Assembly: GCA_000310025.1 (NCBI GenBank)
Contig: FN648327.1
Span: forward strand, 62,001-126,000
Origin: Ectocarpus siliculosus
Taxonomy: Eukaryota; Sar; Phaeophyceae; Ectocarpales; Ectocarpaceae
DNA: 64,000 bases
Direction of reading: 5' to 3'
Shown here piece after piece: positions 11,151 through 22,500 of this stretch. Both the position numbers and the translations under genes were made by a program. Each line of letters opens with the position of its first letter. Within the stretch, counting starts at the first letter, position 1. The notes below the pieces were generated by a model. It had not been told where the DNA came from and searched no databases. It saw only the letters and a list, made by a program, of their open reading frames with translations.

Positions 11151-12294
11151 ACACGGCACAAAATGCTTCGAAACCACATTGCCTGTCGCGCAAGCCACCT
11201 TTCGACCTAAAGCGACCGGTTGTTGCTAAGATATGACCCAACACGATGTCCCGGCACCACCTCGGCTGTGCCGATTTCATGCTTCTTTACGATACGGCGC
11301 GAATCTCTTCAAAACGCACCCCCAATGGGCACGAAACCAACTGCGCCGTGTTTTCCCACGGCCGACGAAGGTGGGAATACAGATGTGGGAAGGCACACGT
11401 TCAAAAGAAGCCGACAGGGACGGCATTTATGTCGGAGGAGGGCGCACGAGCCGCTAGGGGTTGGCATAAACTTGCCTGCGCGGGTGAGGGAGGCACGCAG
11501 CCCCCAAGATCCACAAGCACAACATTGTGCCAGGGGGTGAAGTCCATAATCCTTCACCGAACGCGCAGCGTAGGGAGGGTGGCAGCCACGGAAACGCCCC
11601 AGCGACCAACGTCAGCAAGAGCGTGTGGGTGGCAAACTTCATTGGACAATGATTTGGTGTCGGGGGACTGCGCCACGGGGGTGCAATGTGGGTTGGCATG
11701 TCTTTCTGTCCTTGCCTCTGCCACTGTTTGAGCAGGGTGTTACTCAGAATTCAGATGCCTATCAGTTCCCTCGACGACGAAGCGACTTGGAAGCCGACGC
11801 GAACAGATTGTTGGCAACGACGGCCCGCGTTTTCATACGTCTGATGATGTGATCCAGCCAGGGAGACACGTGTGTTGAAGTGGCGACTCGGTTTCACACC
11901 GGGACTGCACGGAAACAGAAAATCATGGATGGATGTGAATGCCATGGGCAAGAATGGGAGTTTGTCACGTGCTCCTCCGACAGTGAAACTGATCTCGAGC
12001 AACGGCGCCCCGGTGTTTCGACTTTCTGCTGCGACTCGACGAGGGGGATGTGTGCGTAGGAGCCGCGACCCCGCTTTGCCATTGAGAGTCGGGACACAGA
12101 AAACCCTGGAAATGAATGTCATGGATATGGATAGCATGGACTTTCGGAGTGACTTGGTCACGACTGGTCCCATAGTGAATTGATCTCGGGCAGCGGTGCC
12201 CCGTGTTTACATGCATGTTCTCTTGCGACTCGACGAGGGAGACATGTGTGTGATAGGGACTCGGCTTCACATCGAGATTTGGGACGCGGGAAAT
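11151..12294 (+). repeat. Near-identical tract, U2 mate of 1678-2824
   Basis: Partner of the tract at 1678-2824. The left border lies at the shared 'cggcacaaaatgcttcg', the right border just after 'gggacgcgggaaatacg'. Directly to its right (about 12298-12500) is a plus-strand copy of the dispersed 190-bp repeat, where U1 is already diverged and shortened. Confidence 0.8.
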
Positions 12295-13977
12295 ACGAAC
12301 AGCTGGGAGTCGTGGGAACACAGCGCAGTTGGGTTCGTGTCCGTTGGAGGTGCTTTCCAAGAGCTTCGTGCGGTGTCCAAATATGGGGCATATTTACGAC
12401 ACGGCGGAGGTGATGCCGTGACACCGTGTTGGGCCATCTCTCCGCGACGCACGGTTACTTTCGGCCGCAAGAGAGCTTTCGTGACAACTGAGAGAACAGC
12501 CAATGCCGTTGTGGAACATTTTGTGCGGTGTCATCGCAAAAAATACTACTGTACGACGCCGGTGTTTTGTAAATGACATTTGACTACAATACAGTACTGT
12601 ACTGCACCGCTGCAGAATATTGCAAGAATTGACGCACCTTTGGACGCGAGACTCGCACGCGAGACTCGCCTTTTGTTGCCTCCCTCCATTGTGGGGAACA
12701 ACACAATTAGTTCTCTGCAGGCTCTCCTTTGCTGTCCAGGCGATGTATTGAAACAAGCTGCCCCGGGGGCGGCAAGAAGAGTCGTATGGTGCCGTGCTCG
12801 GTGAAGCGAGAGATCATCAGTTCAATTTCACGTCTTTTTGGTCACTTGAACAAGATGTGAAGCACAGAACGTTGCCGATTTCAACGACTGCAAATCGTTT
12901 GGGGACAACGAGATATCATCAGTTCAATTTCGCGTCTTGTTTGTCATTTGAAAAAATATGTGTGTTGACTGCAACCCTTTTGGGACGAATTCCCATGTCG
13001 CACTGTGTAGTCTACATCACAATTACGATTTTCAATGGCCACGACCGACCACAGGTTCACGACACGAACGAGCGATTTGTCGGTTCATCTACAGCAGTAC
13101 GTGTTGGATATATGGTACGAAAGGGATATTGAATGCGCAGAGGTAATAGTGTATGTACATACTACGGTGAACACCTCACAACGCCATCCTTTCTCACCGG
13201 CAAGAATGCGATCGTTAATTGTCATGTCTTCAGCGTTGTGCCGACAGTCCCTCATTTCGGTTCAAATTGCTAGGTCCAGGATAAAGAGCCAACCATTTTT
13301 TCAGTTCGCGCCAACCGTCGACAGCACAAATACCTCAGAACGTTCGCCAACCTACACCACTGGAGTCCTCACATGACCGACCTACACCGCCATCAACTGT
13401 CAAGACCAACTTCAGCGAACTCCCAGGGTAACGCAGGTTGGGCATCAGAAGAGAAGGCCTTCGCAATCTGGTTGTGTCTGTTAGCACTACAGTGGTGTGG
13501 CTCCAACGATGTAGACTAGACTGAGGCAGCAAGCGACACCAGGTGTCTTTTCCATGACATGATCGTTAGTGGCATACGTTGACCTCCGACGAAAAAATCG
13601 GACGTGTTCAATTGTTTCGTTTTCGACAATCAACACAGACTTCAGTCGACTACGTATGTCTTGTTGCAAAGTCGTTGCGTGTTCCCCCTTTCGTGTCCCG
13701 GGTCAACACCTTCTCTCTCGACCTTCCACAAGAATGTCTTCTTTCCTCTGAGCAGCAGACCAGCACATCGAGAAGAACGTTATGATTCCCGGCACTTTCG
13801 AAGATGCTACCCCTGATGTGTTGGCCCTTCTACACTCCCCTTCGGACGCATGGGGAATCAAATCATCTGCCATCATCATCGTGAGTTGTTCGGGATTGTT
13901 GTTTGCTGCAGCGGTGCATGCTGTGTTTGGCAAGTTAATACGTAGAGCAGGACGTATGCGGTCGTGATGGTAGACTT

Positions 13978-14889
13978 TATTTTGGGCCGGTTTCAACGGG
14001 GCGATTTTGATCCAAATTTCCAAATTCCAAAACATCACGAAACGGGGCCCACACAACTTTTGTTTTATTGTTTTCTTTCGATTGCCTTCATTAATAGTTA
14101 TGTGGCCTACGGAGGGAAACTTCCCCCATAACACACGTTCCGCACAGCACAAAGCCTGTGTTATATCCTAACGTGTCTCTAACTAAACACAAAATCTCCC
14201 TCCGAGTACTACCGGACGTGACGAAACTGTTGCACAGCAGTCTCGGATGATTGAGCCTCCCAACGGTACGCACCACCATTCAGAAGACACCCCAATGCTA
14301 CGCCATACTTCTACGTGGGAAACGGTTGCACCAACTCCGAGTCACAGGAACATTAAGAGACCTCTCCTAAGTGAGTCCTCACTCGTAACATCTCCTATCC
14401 CCCTCCTTCGAAAGAAAAGGGGTGGATGGGCGGGAGACAAGCTACGAATTTCTGCTATCTTGGTCCAAACTTCGATGTAGCGAGGCCCTGCCCTCCTTCC
14501 CGCGTGACCCTCCGACGCCGGCTGCGTGTTACACACTGTGCATTCCTCAACACGTGGCCCTTGGTCCAACGCGTCTATCAAACTCTTGCTGCAGGAGCAG
14601 CGAGGCAGCAGAATGAGAACTCCGTGAGACCTTTCGCTTTGTAGGACCCCAGAAAACCAAACCGAGACAACCCATCCAACACGCCTCCAGGGCGGCAAAA
14701 CAAGAACCCAAATACAAACGTAGATCTGGGAGATGTTCCAAATTCTTCCGTGCACGATAAATTACAGTTTATTCGGTCTTCGACAATAAACTATTGTTTC
14801 ATTCGAAATTTGGAAATTTGGAGCGAAATAGCGCTGCGTTGAAACGCAGTAGCGCTGCCAAAAAGTATTTTGAGTCGGAGAAATATTCG
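13978..14889 (-). mobile_element. Transposon-like insertion in U2 with inverted-repeat ends
   Basis: U1 reads straight through 'ggtagacttgaaatggtgct' (about 4271-4290), whereas U2 has 'gtagactt' at 13970-13977 and 'cttgaaatggtgct' at 14890, with 0.9 kb in between: a natural empty site. Near each end is an inverted repeat: 'ggtttcaacg' with 'ccaaatttccaaatt' at about 13991-14030, and its reverse complement at about 14800-14845. A 3-bp CTT flank on both sides could be a target duplication. The interior, read on the minus strand, is related to 46490-46980 and 45175-45450, so the element belongs to a local family. No transposase was recognised, so it is probably non-autonomous. Exact termini are uncertain, because a stretch like the right end ('gaaaatactcgcttgagatgg' without the first bases) recurs at 15350. 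Confidence 0.6.
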
Positions 14890-17090
14890 CTTGAAATGGT
14901 GCTTGTAACGATGGTCTCGTTCGCTCTTCGCTCTCTGTTTTTGTGTATCTTGTTGGCCACGCTCGACGTGGCTGGCTGTCGACTTAGCACAGCGTACGTA
15001 GATCAGCGCAAGTCCAATTCGTATGATTGATGTTCGTCTAGAAATTCAGTGGAAATGAAATGTGCGTCAGGCGCAAAGCATGGAAGCGTCTACATACAAC
15101 AGTCGACACGAAATGAAAGAGGAGATCAACGGGGCTCGTCGTATCTTGTCAACACTTGTTATCGACGGTGCTTGCAAGGTTCGGAGTCTGGGCTTGTACA
15201 CCGTCCGGAACATCCATTTGCAGGTCGGCCCACATCTGCTTCCCGCACCCCCATTCCAAAGCGTCCAGACGATACGACAAGTTGGGAAACGGAGAGCGAG
15301 CAGCGAACGAGACCATCGCCACAACAACCACTTCAAGCGATTATTCATGGGAAAATACTCGCTTGAGATGGTTCTTCTGACGATGGCCTCGTTAGCTGCT
15401 CGCTCTCCGTTTCCGGACTTGTCGCATCGTCTGGACGCTTTGGCATGGGCGTCCGGGAAGCAGATGTGGGCCGACCTGCGAATGGATGTCACGGACGGCG
15501 TAAAACCCAAACCCGAACCTTGCAAGCACCTTCGTCACCAAGGTTTGACAAGACACGTGCCTTGTTCATGTCGTGTTTTTTCGTTACCTGAAAACCGACC
15601 ATACGAACAGGACTTGCGCTGCTCTACACTGTGTTCAGTCGCAGCCAGCAACGTCGAGCGAGGCCAACAACCTACCGTACGTAGCACACGGGCTTTTTCT
15701 ACAGTACCCCGTGCTTTGTCGTGCGCGTTTCGTGGGAACGTCAGCAGCACCAGCTACGTACGTATATGCCCGCAGACCCAGTTGGCCATTCCCAACGTGG
15801 CTGGCTATCGACTGGACGCAATGTAGGTACAGTAGATCAGCGCAAGTCCTAGTCGTATGGTTGATGTTCGTCTATGTAGGAATTGAGTGGAAATGAAGTA
15901 CGCGTGAGGCGCAAAGTATGGAAGCGTCTACATACAACAGTCAACACGAAATGAAAGAGGAGATGAACGGGGCTCGTCGTATCTTGTCAACCCTTGTTGA
16001 CGAAGGTGCTTGCAAGGTTCGGAGTCTGGGCTTGCATTCCGTCGGTAATTTCCATTCGCAGGTCGGCCCACATCTGCTTCCCTGACGCCTATGCCCAAGC
16101 GTTAAGTTCAGTCGACGAGTCGTAACCCTTTGGCATAGGCGTACGGGAAATAGATGTGAGCTGACCTGCGAATGGAAGCTACCGACGGCGTACAAGCCCA
16201 GACTGCGAACCTTGCAAGCACCTTCCTCGCCAAGGTTTGATAAGCATGCCTTGTATACTCATCTTCTTTTTCTCATAGGCTGCTGTAGAGTCTGCCATGT
16301 TCGCTTGGCGCACATTCCATTTTCACTCAATTTCTACAGTAGATGCACCTCAGTCGTACGAATAGGACTTGCGCTGCTCTACACTGTGTTCAGTCGACAG
16401 CCAGTCACGTCGAGAGTGGCCAACAAGATCCAGTGTTCGTGCGTAGAGGTACATTGGTCGGATGTACCGATACTGGCGGTTTCGTATGTCGCAGATGGGA
16501 AGACCGTGAGGGACATGCCATTGTAGGATAGACTATGGTATGCGAGTTGCGGGGGTACCTTTCGACTGCAATAGTTTTGGCCTGGCACTCCTCCTTTCTC
16601 CTACTCTCCTCTTCCTCTCTGATATCGCCCCTACGATATTTGGACTCTGGAATTCACACAACATCGGCAGATTACACTAGCACCGCCGTTCTTTCTCTAC
16701 AACACCCGCGTGCGGTATCGCGCAGAAAGCTCTGTCGTCGTCGTCGGAACTTTCGCAGCACCAACAATATGCATGTCCGCATACATACCCAGTTCGCTGC
16801 CTCTCGCCATGTGTTGGTGCGTCGTTGCTGCTTCTGCATGCAGGCCTCGAATACGGACACAATCAGGAGGGTAATCCGTTGGCACTGGAGACACAAAGCG
16901 ACTCCTGATGCACTCTTGGCTGTATGTAGCAATGGCTACAACGTGTTTGCGCCCCTACCTTCCACCTCCCGTCCTATTCCTATACAGGACCCCGAAAGCG
17001 AACACCACGGGCCACAACCTCCGCCCGAGGCTCCGCAATCATGTTGTGCTGCTTGTACGGACCGCTGATCCCATCTTCGTCTACGATGGT

Positions 17091-17820
17091 GTAGGTTTCC
17101 TCTAATTCTCGTGGGAGGACTTTTCGGCTTTCCGGCAACGGCCGCGAGCCTGCGCATGGCATTCGCCGGGGCAGCCACGGCGCATGCATACCTTCACATA
17201 ATGGTCTCTTCAATCGTCGCCTCCAGCCTGCGAAGACCATTCGCCAGATTCCAGGCAGAGCTCACGTCTGCCCTTCCCAGGCTGTGGAGAGCCGTGTCGA
17301 ACATCAACCTGCGGCTGGGTCGGGTGGCGGAACTCCACAGATACGCCATCACCGCCCGTGGCGCTACGTGACGCGAGGTGCGCGAGATAACTCGGCTTGT
17401 TGGAACGGTGGGATGGCTGACGGCATCGATTTTGAATCTCGAGGCGGGGTTCAGTTCAACCATTTATCGGCTGTGATAAAGAACGTATCGGCCTCAGTGA
17501 ACGATCTGCCTTCCGCTGCTACCCACGCGAGGCGAGAGCTGGCCGAGGCAAGGCAATAGGCCGTCTGAGGCAAGGCAAGAGACAAGGTGAGATTGCAGAG
17601 GGCCGCCAACCAGATCAAATCCTGGCGGCGATCGACAGGATGGTGACAGAGCACGCCCGCGCTGTGGCCGCGATTCGGGCCGATAGCGAAAGAAGGGGTG
17701 CGGCACTTCGGGCCGAGTGCGAAAGACGCAATGTGGTAGCATGCGAACGGATGACGGAGGAGCTTCGGGCCGAATTCACCGCGAGGCTACTGGCCAATGC
17801 CGACTGGATATGTAACTATA
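17091..17820 (+). pseudogene. Broken U2 copy of the coiled-coil protein
   Basis: After a matching acceptor (GTGTAG, ending at 17090) the frame reads FPLILVGGLFGF and then follows U1 closely (SLRRPFARFQAELTSALPRL, NINLRLGRVAELH) until a TGA at 17369-17371, where U1 has TGC. Beyond the stop the match continues with large deletions and frameshifts (for example AEWL and VNLQA segments are missing), ending near the shared ANADW at about 17812. It is a pseudogene by nonsense mutation and indels. Its existence shows that the U1 frame has been kept open while this one has not. Confidence 0.7.
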
Positions 17821-18541
17821 GGTATGTAGATGCACCAGGAGGAGAGGGTCGAGAAGGCGGAGTGGCGGCGTGAAGGAGCTACTGGAACTGTAGAGAGACA
17901 ATCTGTTTGTTGTCGTCGTAGTAGTATCATAGTTTGGCTTGTGCCCGGTGCCGTGTGTAGCTTAGCAATCGCTTGATGAGTGCGCTGCGCCCTAGCGGCA
18001 AGGTTCGCAGAGAAACATTTTGTGGCTGCTGTCGTAAGTATTGCTGTGAAAAGAGACACTGCCATATTTTCGGCAAGTGTTGCCATCAACCTCGTCGTCG
18101 ATTACTGGGCCTTTTTCTGTATTTTCTCTTCGTTTGCCGCTGGGGAATGTGATCTCAAAGATTGAGACTAATAAAACATGTTTTGAAAGGTATTGCTTGC
18201 ACAAAGCTCATACGTGGTGGACGTTACTCGCGCCCGCTCGAATCCCCAAGGTAGCGGGTGAAAAGCTAAGTCCGTACGACGGAACAAACTGACGTTTGAC
18301 GTTTTCGAGTAGTCCTGCAGCCCTCCTTGTTGAGGTGACAGATCATCAGCTCATCTACACGTCATGCACGCCATGGCACGCAAAGGTACATCGACGCACA
18401 CATGCCTACACACGAACCACGACTTCGGTCGCTATCTTTGTGGCTCTGATTTCCTATTCTTTTTGGCACGGTTGTGATATACCAGACGACCGTTTGTGAA
18501 AAACGTATTGACAAGGTGCTGCTATCGTCGCACCCTACCCC

Positions 18542-18814
18542 ATGTACAACCGTCCTCGTACTTACCCATTGGGAGTCCGAAAGCGATCCCAGACCCCAAC
18601 CGTGACGCGGATTTATTTAGCGCAGTTCGTACAGTTTCTTACCTACAAACGCCGACGAGGGAGAGATATTCGCCGCTTCCCTTACTGCAAGAATTGCAAC
18701 ACAAGCACCGTGGGGGATGGGTTCTGTGTGGTCTCGGTTGGAACACGCCTCGACCCGGTGTATGGAAGAACTTGGACACAAAACCAATCACGATTCGATG
18801 AATACACTGTATGA
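18542..18814 (+). pseudogene. U2 copy of the Cys-motif reading frame
   Basis: Ninety codons that include KRRRGRDIRRFPYC, CNTSTVGDGFCVVSVG and TRLDP, matching 7000-7171. The U2 frame diverges after TRLDP, where the SVWKELGH part has lost bases, so it looks decayed. See the U1 entry for the tentative piggyBac-like reading. Confidence 0.3.
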
Positions 18815-19200
18815 GCAGCCTGACAACAGTAATAACGAGTTTGACTGATTGACTTGACCGTCTGCAACTCTAAATCGTGTCTGCACACACACACGAACAT
18901 AAACGTATGCACGGCACATTGTGACACCTATGTTCTATCGGTGTTTGTCCGCGCCTTCGGAGACCGTGCAAACTTGATTACAGCATCTAATCGCAGTACC
19001 TCCTTTTCTGTGCGCTCCAAAACCTCCTCCGGGGCCACAGGTGAACCCTTGTTAAAGAATCAATTCACGTACGAACTACCCGACAACGCCAGCCACAGGC
19101 GGAAGGCTGAGATTGGATCCTGAAAAACCTTTTCACCCAAACTGTGCTGAGAGTACTGACGGTTCGGACATCACAAGCGAGGTCTGCAGGCAACTACACG

Positions 19201-19362
19201 ATGACGGCCTCAAGCACGAGCGCCGCGGTCGTGAAAACTGCAAACAGTCCAAGAAGGTGCAGGGTGGCACGTGACGACGAGCTGGATTCGTCCCCTTCCT
19301 GTCAACGAGGGGGCGCATTGGGTGGGGGGGGTGGGGGGCGTCAACACCAAGAATCATGTTGA
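19201..19362 (+). CDS. Reading frame with GRVARDDE/SCQRGG motif, copy 2
   Basis: ATG at 19201, 53 codons: MTASSTSAAVVKTANSP, then CRVARDDELDS and SCQRGGALGG, ending in a G-rich stretch and a stop. It aligns without gaps to 7564 and 34071. It lies just downstream of monooxygenase copy A on the opposite strand. Whether it is expressed is unknown. Confidence 0.25.
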   Translation: MTASSTSAAVVKTANSPRRCRVARDDELDSSPSCQRGGALGGGGGGRQHQESC

Positions 19363-19551
19363 CGTTTTCACCAATAGTAGTACGCTATGTGCGAGGGATG
19401 AGATTGGCGGCCGATTTCAAGAGCTAGCCAAGGAAAGGGAGGCAGGGAAAACTCCACCTCGCGGAAGGAGCAGCGACTAGACAATAATATGAGAAATGCA
19501 TTCGTTTGAAAATCCAACAGCAATGGCGGGCGACCAGTTGACGGAGTCAGA

Positions 19552-22500
19552 TTATCCTGGAACAACGCTATCTGGGATGACAAGGAGGGGCCTACAAAAG
19601 CGAAGCAGTAGGAGTAACAGAACCACCAGCAACGTTACTGTGGATGGCCCAGCTGTTCACGAGAAGAGACGGGTAGAAACCCTCACGCGTCGGTGGTGCG
19701 GGACCTCGTGCTGTATACTGTCACGGTATTCGATGCATGCTTGTGTCGTAATAAGTTTTTCATTTGTTGTGCCTCACCTCTCCGTTTGCACTCGACGTAC
19801 AAGTGTCCACTACCCCGAAGGTACGGTTGAAGTCCGAGTCCTCTTCCAATTCTGAATAGCTCAATATGCTGCCATCGCATGCTAATAAGCCGCATGCACC
19901 GCCGTTGGGCAGTCTCTGGTCCGGATAGTACAAGACGTAGTCGATGCACCTGCGCGTGGTTCCGCGCGTACAAATGGGGAAAGGTTTGTTGCGAGAGTTG
20001 TATTATTGGAGACCGTGATGCTGTCAGGGTCGCAGTTGACGATCACCACGCTCAAAGAAGTTTTCGGGGGATAACAGCATCTTGACCATCTCTGCCATTC
20101 GGAAGCCTGCCCATGACGACATGAAGACTATGGCTACTGAGCGACGTCGTTGGATGGCGGATGAAAGGATGAAAACTGGACAAACCATTGGTGTATGGAG
20201 CATGGCAAAAGCTAAAACGTAAGCGACGGGGTACGTTATGGTGCCGTCAGAACTCCAGACTCACATTTCGTTTTCCGAACCCAGTCCGAAGGTGACGTTG
20301 GACGAGTCTACCGAAGAATACGACGTGTCGTAAAAGCACTCCGTTGTAAACACGTCACCTTTCTGGAACAAAGTGCGCGTGGATTGGAGGCGCGCAGGAA
20401 ACGTGGAAGCGGCGACAAGAACTCGGCTCACGTGTTGAAGCGTCTAGACAACAATCTATTTAGCAGAAGCCCCGAGTGGCCGGGGATAGAACGAGGGGAA
20501 AAAATAGATACTGAGACTTGCTTGGGCATACACGAGGGTCCAGGGATGGCAGCGGTGTTTGGCTTCAGCAACCCGCGAGGGAGACTTGATGGGAACATCC
20601 TAAGTGAACCACGACTCAAGTCTCGAGACATCGCGTTCGTCCCTCACGCACTTTGATGGTGGTGCTGTCGTTGACGGAAACCACGTGCGCGCCGGCCTGC
20701 AGGAAGGAGTAGTACTCGACGTCGGCCGTGTGTAACAGCACCTCGTTGCCATCGCTGTCGGTGCGATACTGCCGGGTCAACATCCGCTGCCCATTCTCGT
20801 GCATGTGTAGCAAGTGGCTGAAGACTGTAACCTCCTCTTCCTGAGCAAAGTGTATTCGATGCAGTGGGATGAAGCTTACGAGAGAATGACGGTAGGAGAT
20901 AGGAATAATGTGCGTAGGATAGGTGTTATCTACCAGGTGATCTGCGAGCGTCGGCGGAGGGCGGAGGGGGAGAGATTGGCGGAGGGAGTCCCGTACACGT
21001 AAACATTCGCACATCAAAGACTTGCAGAGTACAGCAGTTGAACCGTTCGTGTATGTATCAGATGAGATCGCGCCACCTCACCCAAAAAATAAAAACAAAA
21101 CCCCGCATTTTTCGCCCACCTCGAAGTGTGTTTCGGTGCAAGTACTCGGGCAACCGAAGGAGAAAGTAGACTTGCCGTCCGGCAGGGTCTGAGATTCGAG
21201 CGCGACGTACGGATCTCCCAGCTTAATCACCCCCATGTTTATCGGGCGCAGCTCCTCGGTATAGTACACACGAACGCCGGAGCTGTCGTTCTTGCCGCTG
21301 ACCCCGTCGGGGTTATTGTAGTGAGTTTCTATCGACAAGGAGTTGATCCCCCCGACTCGTTTCCGAACAGGAAGCCGACATCATCAGGCAGCTCCAAGTT
21401 GCGCGGCCCGGGAGTCCAGGTGAAGATGTCGGCGGTGTCGTCGAGGTTGTAGCAGAACCAAGGAAGGGTGATGTTGTTTCTTTCGAAGTACGTGGTGATG
21501 TAGGACGACGAGTATGAAGAGGAGGAGCCAGACGTGCCAGAAAGGTCCAGGGGGTTCGAGGAGGAAAGGTCTTCCGAGTCGTAGGAGTCCGAGCCGTCGC
21601 CCCCAAAGATTTCGTCCAGCCATTCGAAGCAGGCGTCTCCGCAGTCGGGCGGGCCGTACCACCCGGTCAGCACGAGGTGGTGCACGAACTCGGCGGTGTC
21701 TTCTTGGAGAATGCCTTCGAAACCGATCGCGTGGTACTGACAGACAGGAGCCGCGTGAAAGGCGAAAGTCCCGAACGGCGGGTCAGCATTTGAGACACAC
21801 GAGGATGAGCGCAACAGCAGGATGAGGAGCAACGAATGCGCCAGATAAATTTCAAATCACGAGGGAGGCCGACCCTCTAGAGGCTGCCACGTCCAAAGAA
21901 ATACGTAAACTTGAGGTAAGACCGAACTTCAACACGGCCTAAGCTACTGCAGGGTGTGTTTCATGCACAGCCTTTCTGAAGGCGGCATGTGTGTGTCAGG
22001 CGCCATCCTTATTCGATGCATCAGAAAACACAGCGTGTTGCCGCGAAACGACCGGCGTTGAGTCGACGGCCGACGCACAACATTTCAAACCCGACGCGTT
22101 TCCATGACGGGCCACAGGTTTGAGAGGTTTAGTCGGGGGACTTCATCTGTGAGTACCGTCGCAAGTCACTCATCATTAACAGTTCCACGCAGTATGCGGA
22201 GTAGACGCCACGCAAAGCAGTTGTTGGCCGTGTCACGTTTGGGAACACGTACAAAGTTGCATGTGTGCAGGGTAGGCGCAACGTCGACGACTTGGGGCCG
22301 AAGTTCGGCCCAATTTCTTGACCTGTCTATCGTGCATCCACGATCCTCCCAACCGAAAAAATTACCTCGTCGAGGTTGGGTAGTTCCGAAGCCTTGATAC
22401 AAGTCTCTTCGTACCAAGTGCGCTCAGTCGGGATGGTAAAGTTTTTCTGCGCGTTTCCAAAGCGCAGACGGCGGCGGACACACCGTCGCGGAGGGGGGGG

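Larger units (their letters stand above)
9815..19500 (+). repeat. Long direct repeat U2 (second copy)
   Basis: Same order and orientation as U1. It differs by a 912-bp transposon-like insertion at 13978-14889, by extra internal duplication in 14880-16600 (modules containing 'cgatggtctcgtt', 'gtccagacgatacgac' and 'ttgcgctgctctacactgtg' occur two or three times) and by missing about 380 bp relative to U1 near 11150. The U1 reading frames are broken here: the signal-peptide exon (about 13780-13880) and the coiled-coil frame (17091-17820). The right end passes without a break into sequence immediately downstream of monooxygenase copy A and matches the downstream flank of copy B (33940-34370). 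Confidence 0.85.
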
